Source: DATAEY01 sp045805565 (GTDB taxonomy: Bacteria > Actinomycetota > Thermoleophilia > Solirubrobacterales > Solirubrobacteraceae). From it: DNA of 64,000 bases. The stretch's first letter is position 1. Every line of letters starts with the position of its first letter. Below, piece after piece: positions 42,634 through 51,493 of the stretch. The stretch lies in assembly GCA_045805565.1 (NCBI GenBank), contig JBJMKZ010000036.1, positions 1-64,000 on the forward strand. The letters run 5' to 3'. The notes under the pieces were generated by a model that saw only the letters and a list, made by a program, of their open reading frames with translations, did not search any database and had not been told where the DNA came from. The translations under genes were made by a program, and so were the position numbers.

Positions 42634-43104
42634 ATGACGACGCGCGACAGGCTCACCGTCCTGCTGTCCTCGGGCCCTCGCGACGGCCCCGCGGCCGCCG
42701 CAGCGCTCGTGGTACGGCTGGCGGCCGGGGCGGTCTTCCTAGCGTTCGGAGTCGTGAAGTTCACCCGCCATGCCTCCGAGGTCGCCTCCTTCCAGGCGTA
42801 CGGCCTCCCGGTGCCGGAGGCGTTCGTCTACGTGATCGGAGTGATCGAGCTGGCGGGGGGAGCCATGCTCATCGCCGGGCTGGCAACCCGCGTCGCCGCG
42901 CTGGTCATGGCCGGCGACATGGTGGGCGCGATCGTCGTGTCGGGCATCGGGCTGGGCGAGCCCGTCAGCCTCACGCTGGCGCCCGCCCTGCTGATCCTCA
43001 TGGTGGCGTTGCTGTGGGTGGGCCCCGGTTGCCTGGCGCTCGACCGGGTGGTGTTCAACGGCTCGCGGCGCGCCCCGCCCCGGCGGCCGGCGACGCCGGC
43101 CTGA
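42634..43104 (+). CDS. DoxX-family membrane protein
   Basis: 156 residues with four membrane segments: AAALVVRLAAGAVFLAFGVV, FVYVIGVIELAGGAMLIAGL, AALVMAGDMVGAIVVSG and LALALLILMVALLW-like. FGVVKFTRHASEVASFQAYG is the typical DoxX loop. Roles proposed for relatives include oxidant defence and quinone-linked redox work. An ATG at 42610 is also in frame. Its end overlaps the opposing hydrolase by 50 bases. Confidence 0.8.
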   Translation: MTTRDRLTVLLSSGPRDGPAAAAALVVRLAAGAVFLAFGVVKFTRHASEVASFQAYGLPVPEAFVYVIGVIELAGGAMLIAGLATRVAALVMAGDMVGAIVVSGIGLGEPVSLTLAPALLILMVALLWVGPGCLALDRVVFNGSRRAPPRRPATPA

Positions 43105-44008
43105 GGGCCCGTTCGCCCGCGCGGTCGGCATTGGCGCAAATCGCGTCGACGAGTCGCGGCCAGAGCTGGCGCGGCAGGTCGTGTCCCATACCGGGGATCA
43201 GCATCAGCTGGGCGTCGGGAATCGCCTGCGCGGTCGCCCTCGCGCCTGAGACGTTGATCAGCGGGTCGTCGGTGCCGTGGACGACCAGCGTCGGCGCGCG
43301 GATCCCGCGAAGCGCCTCAGTGCGGTCGCCCGAGGCGAGGATCGCCGCCAGCTGGTGCGCGACCCCCACAGGGTGGAAGCAGCGGTCGTAGCTGCGTCCC
43401 GCCAGGTTCGTCACCGCCTTCTCGTCGAACGGAAACCCGGGCGAGCCGATGGCCCGGAACACCCGCACGGCCCGGGCGACGTTCTGCTCGCGTCCGGGCC
43501 GGGCGCGCCGAAGCAGGAGCGGGAGCATCAATCGCCGGGCGCGCCCGACCTTCCGGTCTCCGGTGGTGGACATGATGGAGGTCAGCGACAGCACCCGGTC
43601 GGGGTGCCGGACCGCGCTCATCTGGGCGATCATCCCTCCCATCGAGGCGCCGACCACGTGGGCGGCCCCGATGCCGAGGCGATCGAGCAGCCCGATCGCG
43701 TCGTCGGCCAGGTCGTCGAGCGTGTAGGCCGCGGCGATCCTCCGACCCAGGAAGGCGCGCCACACGCTCGGCGCGGGCCCCGGAGTCTTGCTCGAGCGCC
43801 CGACGTCGCGATTGTCGAAGCGGATGACGAAGAGCCCACGGTCGGTCAGCAGCCGGCAGAGCTCGTCTTCCCACAGGAGCATCTGCGCTCCCAGTCCCAT
43901 CACCAGCAGCAGCGGCGGGTCCTCCGCCTGGCCGAACGTCTCGTAGGCGATGTCGAGGCCGTTGACGCGGGCCATCCGCTCGGTCATGGTGGTGCACGAG
44001 TCTGACAT
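43055..44008 (-). CDS. Alpha/beta hydrolase
   Basis: 317 residues. Oxyanion region LVMGLGAQM, nucleophile elbow GASMGG with Ser122, acid VVHGTDDPLI and catalytic His in PGMGHDLP. Similar to esterases/aminoacrylate-type hydrolases whose substrate is unpredictable. ATG ending at 44008 follows a GGCAGGG; ATG ending at 43987 is possible. Divergent from the GMC oxidoreductase across a palindrome. Confidence 0.85.
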   Translation of the reverse strand: MSDSCTTMTERMARVNGLDIAYETFGQAEDPPLLLVMGLGAQMLLWEDELCRLLTDRGLFVIRFDNRDVGRSSKTPGPAPSVWRAFLGRRIAAAYTLDDLADDAIGLLDRLGIGAAHVVGASMGGMIAQMSAVRHPDRVLSLTSIMSTTGDRKVGRARRLMLPLLLRRARPGREQNVARAVRVFRAIGSPGFPFDEKAVTNLAGRSYDRCFHPVGVAHQLAAILASGDRTEALRGIRAPTLVVHGTDDPLINVSGARATAQAIPDAQLMLIPGMGHDLPRQLWPRLVDAICANADRAGERALRPASPAAGAGRAASR

Positions 44009-44009
44009 G

Positions 44010-44024
44010 CCCTGCCCGGCAGGG
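44010..44024. promoter_or_regulatory. Perfect 15-base palindrome between divergent genes
   Basis: CCCTGCC-C-GGCAGGG lies in the 39-base gap between the hydrolase and the GMC oxidoreductase, a natural place for a shared operator. The right arm, read leftward, may also serve as a weak ribosome site for the hydrolase. Confidence 0.4.
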
Positions 44025-44047
44025 GCAGGCGAGACGGGAGCGCAGCG

Positions 44048-45622
44048 ATGTACGACTACGTGATCGTGGGAGCCGGATCGGCCGGCTGCGTCCTGGCGGC
44101 ACGGCTGAGCGAGGACCCCGATGTGAAGGTGGCGGTGGTGGAGGCCGGGCCGCCCGACGACGCCGACGAGATCCACACCCCGGCCGCCTACGGCAAGCTC
44201 TACCAGAGCGGCTTCGACTGGGCGTACTTCTCCGAGCCCGAGCCGCAGCTCGACGGACACCGCACCTACATCCCCCGCGGGCGCGTGGTCGGGGGCTCGT
44301 CGTCGATCAACGCGATGGTCTACATCCGCGGCAACCGGGCCGACTACGACGACTGGAAGGCGATGGGCTGTGATGGGTGGGGCTACGACGACCTGCTTCC
44401 CTACTTCCGCCGCGCGGAGGACAACGAGCGCGGGGCGTCCGAGTACCACGGCGCCGGCGGCCCGCTGAGCGTGATCGACGGACGCTCGCGTCACCCGCTG
44501 ATGTCGGCGTGGATCGAAGCCGCCCAGCAGGCCGGGCTCGCCGCCAACGACGACTTCAACGCCTCCCGGCAGGACGGCGTGGGCTTCTACCAGGTCACCC
44601 AGCGCGACGGGATGCGCTGCAGCGCCGCCGTGGCCTACCTGCATCCGGTCAGCGAGCGCCCCAATCTCGACGTCCTGACCGGTGCTCTGGCCACGCGGAT
44701 CCTGTTCGACGGCGACCGCGCGGTCGGCGTGGAGCTCGACCGGATCGGTGAGCGCAGCGAGCTGGCCGCCGAGCGCGAGGTGATCGTCTGCGGCGGGTCC
44801 TACAACTCGCCCCAGCTCCTGCTCCTGTCGGGGATCGGGCCGGCGGCGGACCTCGAGCTGCTGAACCTCGAGGTCCGCGCAGACCTGCCGGTGGGTCGCA
44901 ACCTCCAGGACCACCCTCAGTGCGGCATGGTCGTGCTCACCGACCACGAGACGCTGATCTCGGCCGAGACCGACGCCAACGTCGCCCTGCTCGAGAGCGA
45001 AGGGCGCGGGCCGCTGACCTCCAACGTCGCCGAGGCGGGCGGGTTCGCACGCGTGCAGCCGGGGGCGGGAGCGCCCGACATCCAGTTCCACGCGGCGCCG
45101 GTCATGTTCCACGACGAGGGACTGGGCGCGGCGACCGACGACGCGTTCGCGTGGGGGGCTTGCCTGCTGCGCCCCACCAGCCGCGGCTCGGTCACCCTGC
45201 GCTGCGAGATCCCCAGCGCGCGACCGCGGATCTTCCATGACTACTACGCGACCGAGGAGGACCGCGCCACGATGATCGCCGGCCTGCGGCTGGCGATGCA
45301 GATCGGCGAGCAGCCGGCGCTCGCGCCCTGCGCCCGGGCACCCTTCACATATCCCGCCTCCGACCGCGACGAGGATCTGCTGGCCCATATGCGTCGATAC
45401 ACCCAGACGCTCTACCACCCGGTCGGCACGTGCGCCATGGGCAGCGTGGTGGACACCGAGCTGCGGGTGCTCGGCTTCGATGGCCTGCGGGTCGTGGACG
45501 CGTCGGTGATGCCGACGCTGGTCCGCGGTAACACCAACGCGCCGACCATCGCGGTGGCGGAGCGCGCGGCCGACCTCATTCGCGGCCGGACTCCCGCGGC
45601 GGCGGCCACCGCGGCGGCCTGA
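44048..45622 (+). CDS. GMC-family FAD-dependent oxidoreductase (choline-dehydrogenase-like)
   Basis: 524 residues. FAD motif YVIVGAGSAGCVLAARLS at 4-21, VEAGPP, GRVVGGSSSINAMVYIRG, NSPQLLLLSGIGP and the C-terminal YHPVGTCAMGS with the catalytic His and GNTNAPTIAVAE. It oxidises an alcohol with FAD. Choline, glucose-type and fatty alcohols are all possible; no betaine genes are adjacent. A GGGAG site precedes the ATG. Confidence 0.92.
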   Translation: MYDYVIVGAGSAGCVLAARLSEDPDVKVAVVEAGPPDDADEIHTPAAYGKLYQSGFDWAYFSEPEPQLDGHRTYIPRGRVVGGSSSINAMVYIRGNRADYDDWKAMGCDGWGYDDLLPYFRRAEDNERGASEYHGAGGPLSVIDGRSRHPLMSAWIEAAQQAGLAANDDFNASRQDGVGFYQVTQRDGMRCSAAVAYLHPVSERPNLDVLTGALATRILFDGDRAVGVELDRIGERSELAAEREVIVCGGSYNSPQLLLLSGIGPAADLELLNLEVRADLPVGRNLQDHPQCGMVVLTDHETLISAETDANVALLESEGRGPLTSNVAEAGGFARVQPGAGAPDIQFHAAPVMFHDEGLGAATDDAFAWGACLLRPTSRGSVTLRCEIPSARPRIFHDYYATEEDRATMIAGLRLAMQIGEQPALAPCARAPFTYPASDRDEDLLAHMRRYTQTLYHPVGTCAMGSVVDTELRVLGFDGLRVVDASVMPTLVRGNTNAPTIAVAERAADLIRGRTPAAAATAAA

Positions 45623-45633
45623 GCCGCAGACGC

Positions 45634-46482
45634 CTAGGCGTCGCCGGCCTGCTCGACCAGCGCCGCCAGCCCGTCCAGTCGCGCCTCGACCCGGTCGCGG
45701 CCGGCGGACGGCAGGTAGTACACGCAGCGGTGCACGCCCGCGTCGGCGTAGGGACCGATCTCGGCGACCGACTCGGGGGCCAGCTGCAAGGTCACCGGGA
45801 TGCGGCCGCGCCCGGCCTCCTGCGCCCGGCTCTGGAGCTTGGAGATCCGCGCGCGAAACTTCTCCTCGTCGCCGATCCGGTTCGGGAACCATTCGTCCCC
45901 GAACGCGATCACCCGGTCGACGACCGTGCGTCCGTTGCCGCCCACCAGGACGGGCGGGTGCGGTTGCTGGACCGGCTTGGGCCACGACCAGATCGGGTCG
46001 AAGTCCACGTGCCGGCCGTGGTACTCGGCCTGGTCGTTGGTCCACATCTCCTTCATCGCCTCGACCCGCTCGCGCATCAGCCCGAAGCGCCGTCGCGGAT
46101 CGGTCCCGTGGTTCTCCATCTCCTCCTCGTTCCACCCGGCGCCCACGCCGAACAGGAACCGCCCGCCGGAGAGCCGGTCGAGGCTCGCCACCTCCTTGGC
46201 GGTGGTGATCGGGTCGCGCTGGACCACGAGGCAGATGCCGGTCCCGATGCGTAGGCGCTCGGTCGCGGCGGCCGCCCCGGCGAGCGCGACGAACGGATCC
46301 AGCGTATGGCTGTACTCCTGCGGCAGGTCGCCGCCCGGCGGGTAGGGCGTGCGCCGGCTGGTGGGGATGTGGGTGTGCTCGGGAAGAAAGAGCGACTCGA
46401 ATCCCCGCTCCTCGGCCATCCGGGCCAGCTCGTCGGGGGCGACCGAGTACTCGGTGGCGAACATGGCCAGGCCGAACTTCAT
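45634..46482 (-). CDS. LLM-class F420-dependent oxidoreductase
   Basis: 282 residues of a luciferase-like TIM barrel: MKFGLAMFATEYSVAPDELA, AEERGFESLFLPEH, RIGTGICLVVQRDPITTAKE, LDRLSGGRFLFGVGAGWNEE and PVLVGGNG. The subfamily uses reduced F420, supplied by the fbiC/cofCDE/npdG locus in this window. Substrate unknown. Downstream of DUF2203 on the same strand, with a strong hairpin between them. Confidence 0.88.
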   Translation of the reverse strand: MKFGLAMFATEYSVAPDELARMAEERGFESLFLPEHTHIPTSRRTPYPPGGDLPQEYSHTLDPFVALAGAAAATERLRIGTGICLVVQRDPITTAKEVASLDRLSGGRFLFGVGAGWNEEEMENHGTDPRRRFGLMRERVEAMKEMWTNDQAEYHGRHVDFDPIWSWPKPVQQPHPPVLVGGNGRTVVDRVIAFGDEWFPNRIGDEEKFRARISKLQSRAQEAGRGRIPVTLQLAPESVAEIGPYADAGVHRCVYYLPSAGRDRVEARLDGLAALVEQAGDA

Positions 46483-46514
46483 GCGCGCCTGCACCCTACG
46501 GCAAGGACTGCGCG

Positions 46515-46548
46515 GGTGATCCTCCGCGACGAGCGGCGGAGGGTCACC
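46515..46548 (-). terminator. Long stem-loop between DUF2203 and the LLM gene
   Basis: GGTGATCCTCCGC (46515-46527) pairs with GCGGAGGGTCACC (46536-46548) at 12 of 13 positions, loop of 8. It begins 2 bases after the DUF2203 stop, so it is probably a terminator without T-run or an attenuator for the LLM gene. Confidence 0.45.
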
Positions 46549-46550
46549 GC

Positions 46551-46931
46551 TCACAGTGGCCGGCGCCCGGGGTAGCCCGCGTCGAGCTCGTGCCAGTAGC
46601 CGATCTCGTCCTCCTCGGACTCGACCCAGCACAGGTAGACCTCGCGCCCGTCCCGGATCGCCGGGAAGTCGACGAGGCCGCGATCGAGGTCGCGCAGCAC
46701 CACTCCCGCGGCGGCGAGCTCGGCGGCCGCCTCGCGCAGGGCGAGGAAGCCGTTGGACACAGTGCGCCCCGGCGGCCCGCCGCCGTTCCCCGAGGCGACC
46801 TGGCCGAGCGCCTCGCGCGCATCGGAGTCGAGCAGCTGGTCGCGGGCGTGGCGCATCACCTGCAGGCGCTCGGCGACCCATCCGAGCGCGGCCCGAGCCT
46901 CCTCGACGCTGAAGTGGCGCTGGTGGCGCAT
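46551..46931 (-). CDS. DUF2203 family protein
   Basis: 126 residues. MRHQRHFSVEEARAALGWVA opens it; the family end FPAIRDGREVYLCWVESEED followed by IGYWHELDAGYPGRRP is very clear. Function unknown; it is a small soluble protein seen across actinobacteria and related phyla. Divergent from the second LLM gene. Confidence 0.85.
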   Translation of the reverse strand: MRHQRHFSVEEARAALGWVAERLQVMRHARDQLLDSDAREALGQVASGNGGGPPGRTVSNGFLALREAAAELAAAGVVLRDLDRGLVDFPAIRDGREVYLCWVESEEDEIGYWHELDAGYPGRRPL

Positions 46932-46981
46932 CGCGCGGCGAGGCTATCGCGCACCGACGGGCGGGTAGGGTAGGCGCGGTC

Positions 46982-47950
46982 ATGGCCGTCGGCTGCTTCG
47001 TCTCCACCGGTCGATCGCTGGACGCGGCGGTCGAGCGCGTGCGCCTCGCGGAGACGCTCGGCTACCAGTCGGCCTACGTCACCCACATCGCCGGGCGCGA
47101 CTCGCTGACCGTGGTCACCGCATACGCGCTCGCCACCCAGCGCATCCGGGTCGGCACCGGCGTGGTTCCGATCTACACCCGGACCCCGGCATCGATGGCC
47201 CAGACGGCGGCGACCATCGACGAGCTCTCCGGCGGCCGGCTCGACTTGGGGCTGGGCGTCTCGCACCGTCCGGTGGTCGAGGGCTGGCACGGGCAGACCA
47301 TCGACCGCCCGGTGGCCGAGATGCGCGAGTACGTGACCATCGTCCGGGCGATCCTCGCCGGTGAGGACCCGCCGCCGGGCGGGAAGTGGAGGACGACCTT
47401 CCGCCTGGCCGGTCTGGATCCCCGCCCGCGGCTGCCGGTCTACGTGGCGGCGCTGTCCCCCGGGATGCTGCGCCTGGCCGGCGAGGTGGGCGACGGCGTG
47501 GTGCTCTGGCTGTGCAACCCCGACTACATCCGGGACGTCGTGGTGGGCGAGGTGCGCAAGGGTCGCGAACGGGCCGGAAAGGGCCTGGACGGGTTCGACC
47601 TCGTTCCGGCGGTGCCCTCGGCGCTCACCGACGACCGCGAGTCCGCCTACGCTGCGATGCGCCAGGACCTGCTGCCCTACTTCGGGCTGCCCTTCTACCG
47701 CGCGATGCTGGAGCGGTCGGGCCTCGGCGAAGACATCGCCGCGTTCGACGCCGCCTCCGGGGACGTCGAGGCGATGAAGGCGGCGATCTCCGATCGCTTC
47801 CTGGCCGTCCTCACCGCGGTCGGAGACCAGGACGCCGTGCGTTCCGGGATCGAGCGCTACCGGACGGCGGGCGCCACCTCGCCGTGCGTGGGACCGGTCC
47901 CGGGTACCGACTTCGAGGCGACCCTGCGCGCGGGCGCGCCCGCGGCCTAG
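46982..47950 (+). CDS. LLM-class F420-dependent oxidoreductase
   Basis: 322 residues of the luciferase-like fold: LAETLGYQSAYVTHIAGRDS, RIRVGTGVVPIYTRTPASMA, TIDELSGGRLDLGLGVSHRP and LPVYVAALSPGMLRLAGEVG. It resembles F420-dependent reductases of the methylene-tetrahydromethanopterin-reductase-like group. A -10-like TAGGGT is at 46966-46971. Its stop overlaps the opposing GST gene by 4 bases. Confidence 0.88.
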   Translation: MAVGCFVSTGRSLDAAVERVRLAETLGYQSAYVTHIAGRDSLTVVTAYALATQRIRVGTGVVPIYTRTPASMAQTAATIDELSGGRLDLGLGVSHRPVVEGWHGQTIDRPVAEMREYVTIVRAILAGEDPPPGGKWRTTFRLAGLDPRPRLPVYVAALSPGMLRLAGEVGDGVVLWLCNPDYIRDVVVGEVRKGRERAGKGLDGFDLVPAVPSALTDDRESAYAAMRQDLLPYFGLPFYRAMLERSGLGEDIAAFDAASGDVEAMKAAISDRFLAVLTAVGDQDAVRSGIERYRTAGATSPCVGPVPGTDFEATLRAGAPAA

Positions 47951-48744
47951 AAGCGCTGCTCGTTGACCGCCGCCGAGGTTCCGCGGTGGCGGCGGTACAT
48001 CTCGATCACCCACGCGAATGCGGGGTGGTCCTTGACCGAATCCCGGAACGCCTCGACGGCATCCGGCCAGCAGTCCGGCAGCGGATAGCCGAACTGCGCC
48101 GGTCGGACCAGCGGAGACAGCAGGGCGGCCGCCGTGAGGTCGGCGACCGTGAAGGCGTCGCCCACCAGGTAGCCGGCGGGCCCGAGCTCGGCGTGGATGC
48201 GGTCGAGCGCCTGGACGGTCTTGGCCCGCCCCACGTCGGCGCCCGGACGGTCGACCTTCATGGCGGAGCGTATGAGCGGAGTCAGGAATGGCAGCCCGAG
48301 CCGGTAGGCGCCGCGCACCGCCGGCCCGAATTCCACCGTGAACAGGTCGGCGGTGCAGCGCCGGTCGGGCAGCAGCCCGTAGAACAGCGCCCGCCGGACG
48401 TGCGGTCCGAGCTCCTCGTCGAAGTGGTCCTCGAGCGCGAGGGCGCGTTCCCGGGCGGCCGGATCGGGTGGATAGAGGGCGGGTTGCGGCCGCAGCCGCT
48501 CCGCCTCCTCGACCACCCCGGTCGAGTCGCCGATGACGCGCCCGTCGAGGACCAGGGCGGGAAGCGTCTGCCCTCCGTACAGCCGCCTGGCCCGCAGGAC
48601 GTGCAGTCCCGGCAGCACCGAGCGTCGCACGTGCGCGATCCCCTTGTGGTCCAGCGCCCAGCGGGCTTTCTCGTTGTAGTGCGAGAAGCGCAGCTGCCAG
48701 AGGACGGGTATGTCGCGTTCCACGCCGCCAGCCGTGGACGTCAC
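47947..48744 (-). CDS. Glutathione S-transferase family protein
   Basis: 265 residues. Thioredoxin-like N-domain (VLWQLRFSHYNEKARWALDH, then GGQTLPALVLDGRVIGDSTG) and an all-helical C-domain (GPAGYLVGDAFTVADLTAAA). GTG overlaps the stop of the upstream lipoprotein gene. Many actinobacteria lack glutathione, so the thiol partner is unclear. Possible role: detoxification or a structural stress protein. Confidence 0.85.
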   Translation of the reverse strand: MTSTAGGVERDIPVLWQLRFSHYNEKARWALDHKGIAHVRRSVLPGLHVLRARRLYGGQTLPALVLDGRVIGDSTGVVEEAERLRPQPALYPPDPAARERALALEDHFDEELGPHVRRALFYGLLPDRRCTADLFTVEFGPAVRGAYRLGLPFLTPLIRSAMKVDRPGADVGRAKTVQALDRIHAELGPAGYLVGDAFTVADLTAAALLSPLVRPAQFGYPLPDCWPDAVEAFRDSVKDHPAFAWVIEMYRRHRGTSAAVNEQRF

Positions 48745-49169
48745 GGCGCGCCGGGAGGCGACGACGCCGGCGGCTGCCCGCCGGTCAGCGAGCCGACCCG
48801 CCAGCGTCCGCGCTCCTTGACCATCCGGAAGGTATCGGTCGAGGGCTGCTGGTTGCCGGCGTCGGTGCGCACCACGGCCAGCGCCAATCGGTCGGAGCGG
48901 ATCTTGACCTTGAGCACCTTGAGCGTGGGCGACTGCGCGCCGGCCAGCCCGCGGGAGACGGCGACGTCGCACGGCACGCCGGCCTGGGCGAGGTTGTTGA
49001 CGAGCTCGTGGGCCAGCAGCTCGTTGCACAGGCGCTGGGAGTCCTTGGCCGCCACGGCCCGGCCGAAGCGCTCGAGCGTCTGGCGCACCTGATCCTCCTC
49101 GCTGGGGCCGCAGCTCCACACACCCATGGCGGCGGCGACGGCCACGCACCAGACGGCGATCGGTCTCAC
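48741..49169 (-). CDS. Predicted lipoprotein
   Basis: 142 residues from a GTG: VRPIAVWCVAVAAAMGVWSC is a lipoprotein signal with the acylated Cys at 20. The mature part (DQVRQTLERFGRAVAAKDSQ, RLCNELLAHELV, TFRMVKERGRWRV) is like small NTF2-type lipoproteins. Overlaps the GST start (GTGA). Role unknown. Confidence 0.72.
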   Translation of the reverse strand: MRPIAVWCVAVAAAMGVWSCGPSEEDQVRQTLERFGRAVAAKDSQRLCNELLAHELVNNLAQAGVPCDVAVSRGLAGAQSPTLKVLKVKIRSDRLALAVVRTDAGNQQPSTDTFRMVKERGRWRVGSLTGGQPPASSPPGAP

Positions 49170-49264
49170 CGCCGCAGCGTACCCGTCACCCGAGGCGCAG
49201 GCCCGCCCACGCCGCATATCTAGACTCAATCTGCGGTGCGGGCGCGCGGCGCCCGCCGCGTTCC

Positions 49265-51493
49265 ATGCGCTCGCGTTGCCTCGTTCGCCTCGTCCTCGTC
49301 GCGTCGCTGGCGGCCTTCGCCGTCCTGGGCGCCCGTCCACCCACCGTCCTCGCCCACGCCTCCCTGCGGGCGGCGACTCCGGCGCCCGGCGAGCGCCTGC
49401 GAGCGCCACCCGACCGCATCGTCCTGAGCTTCACCGAGCCGCTCAACCCCGGGCTGAGCGAGGCGCGCGTCTACAGCGGGTCGAGCCGCCGTCCGCTGGC
49501 GGCCGGTCAGCGTGTGGTGGACGGGCGCCGGCTGGTGCTCATCCCGCGGTCACCGCTGTCGAGGGGCACCTACCGGGTGCAGTGGCGCTCGGTCTCCACC
49601 GACGACGGCCACGCGCTCGAGGGCTCGTTCGGGTTCGGTGTGCGGGTCGCGGCCACGGGCGCGGCGTCGGTTCAGGAGAGCCCGCTCGCCCGCGGCGGCT
49701 GGGTGCGCACACCGGTCCGGGCGGCGCTCTACTTCGCCCTGCTGCTGTTCGCCGGCGGGCTGCTGGTGCAGGCGCTGATCGGACGCCCGGGCGAGAGCTG
49801 GCTGGTGCCCGCGGGGATGCGGTCCAGATCACGGGAGATCGGGATCGACCCCGCGGCCGCGGCCGCCCGCGCCCGCTCGCTGACCGACGACGTCGGCGTC
49901 TTCACCCTCGGCCTGGCGGTGCTGGCCGCCGGCGTCGAAGCCTTCGCCGCCGCCCGTCACATCTCGGCGGTTGCGCTCGCCGACTTCCTGCTCACCCCCC
50001 CGGCGGGCCCGGCCCGGATCGGGGTCGTCGCCGCCGTGGCGGTGGGATTGGCGCTGGCCGGCCGCCGGCCGCGGCTGGCGGCCCTGGCGGCGCTTGCCGC
50101 GCTGGCCTGCGTGGCCGCATCCGGACACGCCGACTCCGCGGCTCCGCGCGCCGCCGCGCTGGCGGCCGACCTCGTCCATCTCGTGGCGGGAGCGGTCTGG
50201 CTGGGCGGCACCGTGATGATCGTGGCTGTCTGGTGGCCGCTGCTGGCCCGCGGCCGGAGTCCTGCGCGCCGCGCGCTGGCGGTCGAGGTCCTGCCCGCCT
50301 TCGGCTCGGTGGCGGCCCGCGCCTTCGCCGTGGTGGTGGTCAGCGGCGCCGTGAACGCGGTGATCGAGCTCGGCCGGGTAGCCGCGCTGTGGCAGACCGC
50401 CTACGGGGCGGTCCTCCTGGTCAAGATCGCGCTGGTGGCGGCGGCAGCGGCGGCGGGCTACGTGCACGCCCGGCGCCTGCGACCGCGACTGGTGGGCGCC
50501 AACCCGCACCCCGGCCGGCGCGTCGAGCAAGCCCACTGGACGCTGCTGCGAACCGAGCCGCTGCTGGCGGCCGCGATCGTGTTGGCGGCCGCCGTGCTAG
50601 TCACGTTTCCCCTGCCGCCCCGTCAGCTCGAGGCGTCGAGCGCCCGCGCCAGCGCGGTGGCCGCCTGCGAGCCGTGTCCGCTCCCCTCTCCCTCACACGG
50701 CGAGCTGTCGGTCGCCGACCTCGGCGGCTCCCAGGTGGTCGCCGGGTACCTGCGCCGGCGCGGCGAAGGGCTGGCGGCCACCGTGCGGCTGATCGACTAC
50801 CGCGGGCGCCCGGCTCCCGGGCCGGCCCGCGTCGCCGGTGCGACCGCCTCGGGGTGCGGGGCCGGCTGCTTCGAGTTTCGCCTCACCACCGCACCGGCGC
50901 GGCTGGCCGTGAGCGTCCGCCAGGGCTCTCGCTGGTATGCGGTCAACCTGCCGGCCCGATGGGCGCCGGGGCAGTCCGCGCGCGCCCGTTCCCTGCTGCT
51001 GCGCGCGCAGCGGACCATGCGCCGCCTGACCGCGGTCCGCGAGCTGGAGCGGGTAACCAGCGGCCCCGGCACCCTGGCGGCCACCGACTACCGGCTGCGC
51101 GCCCCCGACCGCCTCGCCTACTCGACCGCGACCGGGGTCCAGGCGGTGCAGATCGGACGCCGCCAGTGGCTGCGGGTGCCCGGGTTCCCATGGCGGCGCC
51201 ACGACGACCTCGACGGGGGCGTCGCCTTCTCCACCCGCTCGTGGTTCAGCTGGACCCCGTACGCGCAAGCGGTGGAGCTGCTCGCGCCCGAGGGTGACGG
51301 CGCCGCCGGGGTGGTCGAGGTGGCGCTCATGGACCCCGGCACCCCGGTCTGGACCCGCCTGTGGATCGACACCAGACGCAGCCGCGTCCTGCGCGAGCGA
51401 CTGGTCGCGCGCTCGCGGCTGGTGACCAGTCGCTTCGTGGAGTTCGACCGGCCGGTGGCCATCCAGGCGCCGCCGGCGGGCGGGCGGCGATGA
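49265..51493 (+). CDS. CopC-CopD copper protein with extra C-terminal domains
   Basis: 742 residues. A signal peptide (LVLVASLAAFAVLGARPP) leads to a CopC domain starting AHASLRAATPAPGERL, with TDDGHALEGSFGF supplying the second His. CopD follows from about 150 to 460 with eight or so membrane segments. After that come an exported beta domain (about 480-570, with CGAGC) and a LolA-like segment (LRAPDRLAYSTATGVQAVQI, TRLWIDTRRSRVLRE). Probably binds and moves copper across the membrane. Coupled to a TlpA-type thioredoxin (ATGA). Confidence 0.87.
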   Translation: MRSRCLVRLVLVASLAAFAVLGARPPTVLAHASLRAATPAPGERLRAPPDRIVLSFTEPLNPGLSEARVYSGSSRRPLAAGQRVVDGRRLVLIPRSPLSRGTYRVQWRSVSTDDGHALEGSFGFGVRVAATGAASVQESPLARGGWVRTPVRAALYFALLLFAGGLLVQALIGRPGESWLVPAGMRSRSREIGIDPAAAAARARSLTDDVGVFTLGLAVLAAGVEAFAAARHISAVALADFLLTPPAGPARIGVVAAVAVGLALAGRRPRLAALAALAALACVAASGHADSAAPRAAALAADLVHLVAGAVWLGGTVMIVAVWWPLLARGRSPARRALAVEVLPAFGSVAARAFAVVVVSGAVNAVIELGRVAALWQTAYGAVLLVKIALVAAAAAAGYVHARRLRPRLVGANPHPGRRVEQAHWTLLRTEPLLAAAIVLAAAVLVTFPLPPRQLEASSARASAVAACEPCPLPSPSHGELSVADLGGSQVVAGYLRRRGEGLAATVRLIDYRGRPAPGPARVAGATASGCGAGCFEFRLTTAPARLAVSVRQGSRWYAVNLPARWAPGQSARARSLLLRAQRTMRRLTAVRELERVTSGPGTLAATDYRLRAPDRLAYSTATGVQAVQIGRRQWLRVPGFPWRRHDDLDGGVAFSTRSWFSWTPYAQAVELLAPEGDGAAGVVEVALMDPGTPVWTRLWIDTRRSRVLRERLVARSRLVTSRFVEFDRPVAIQAPPAGGRR

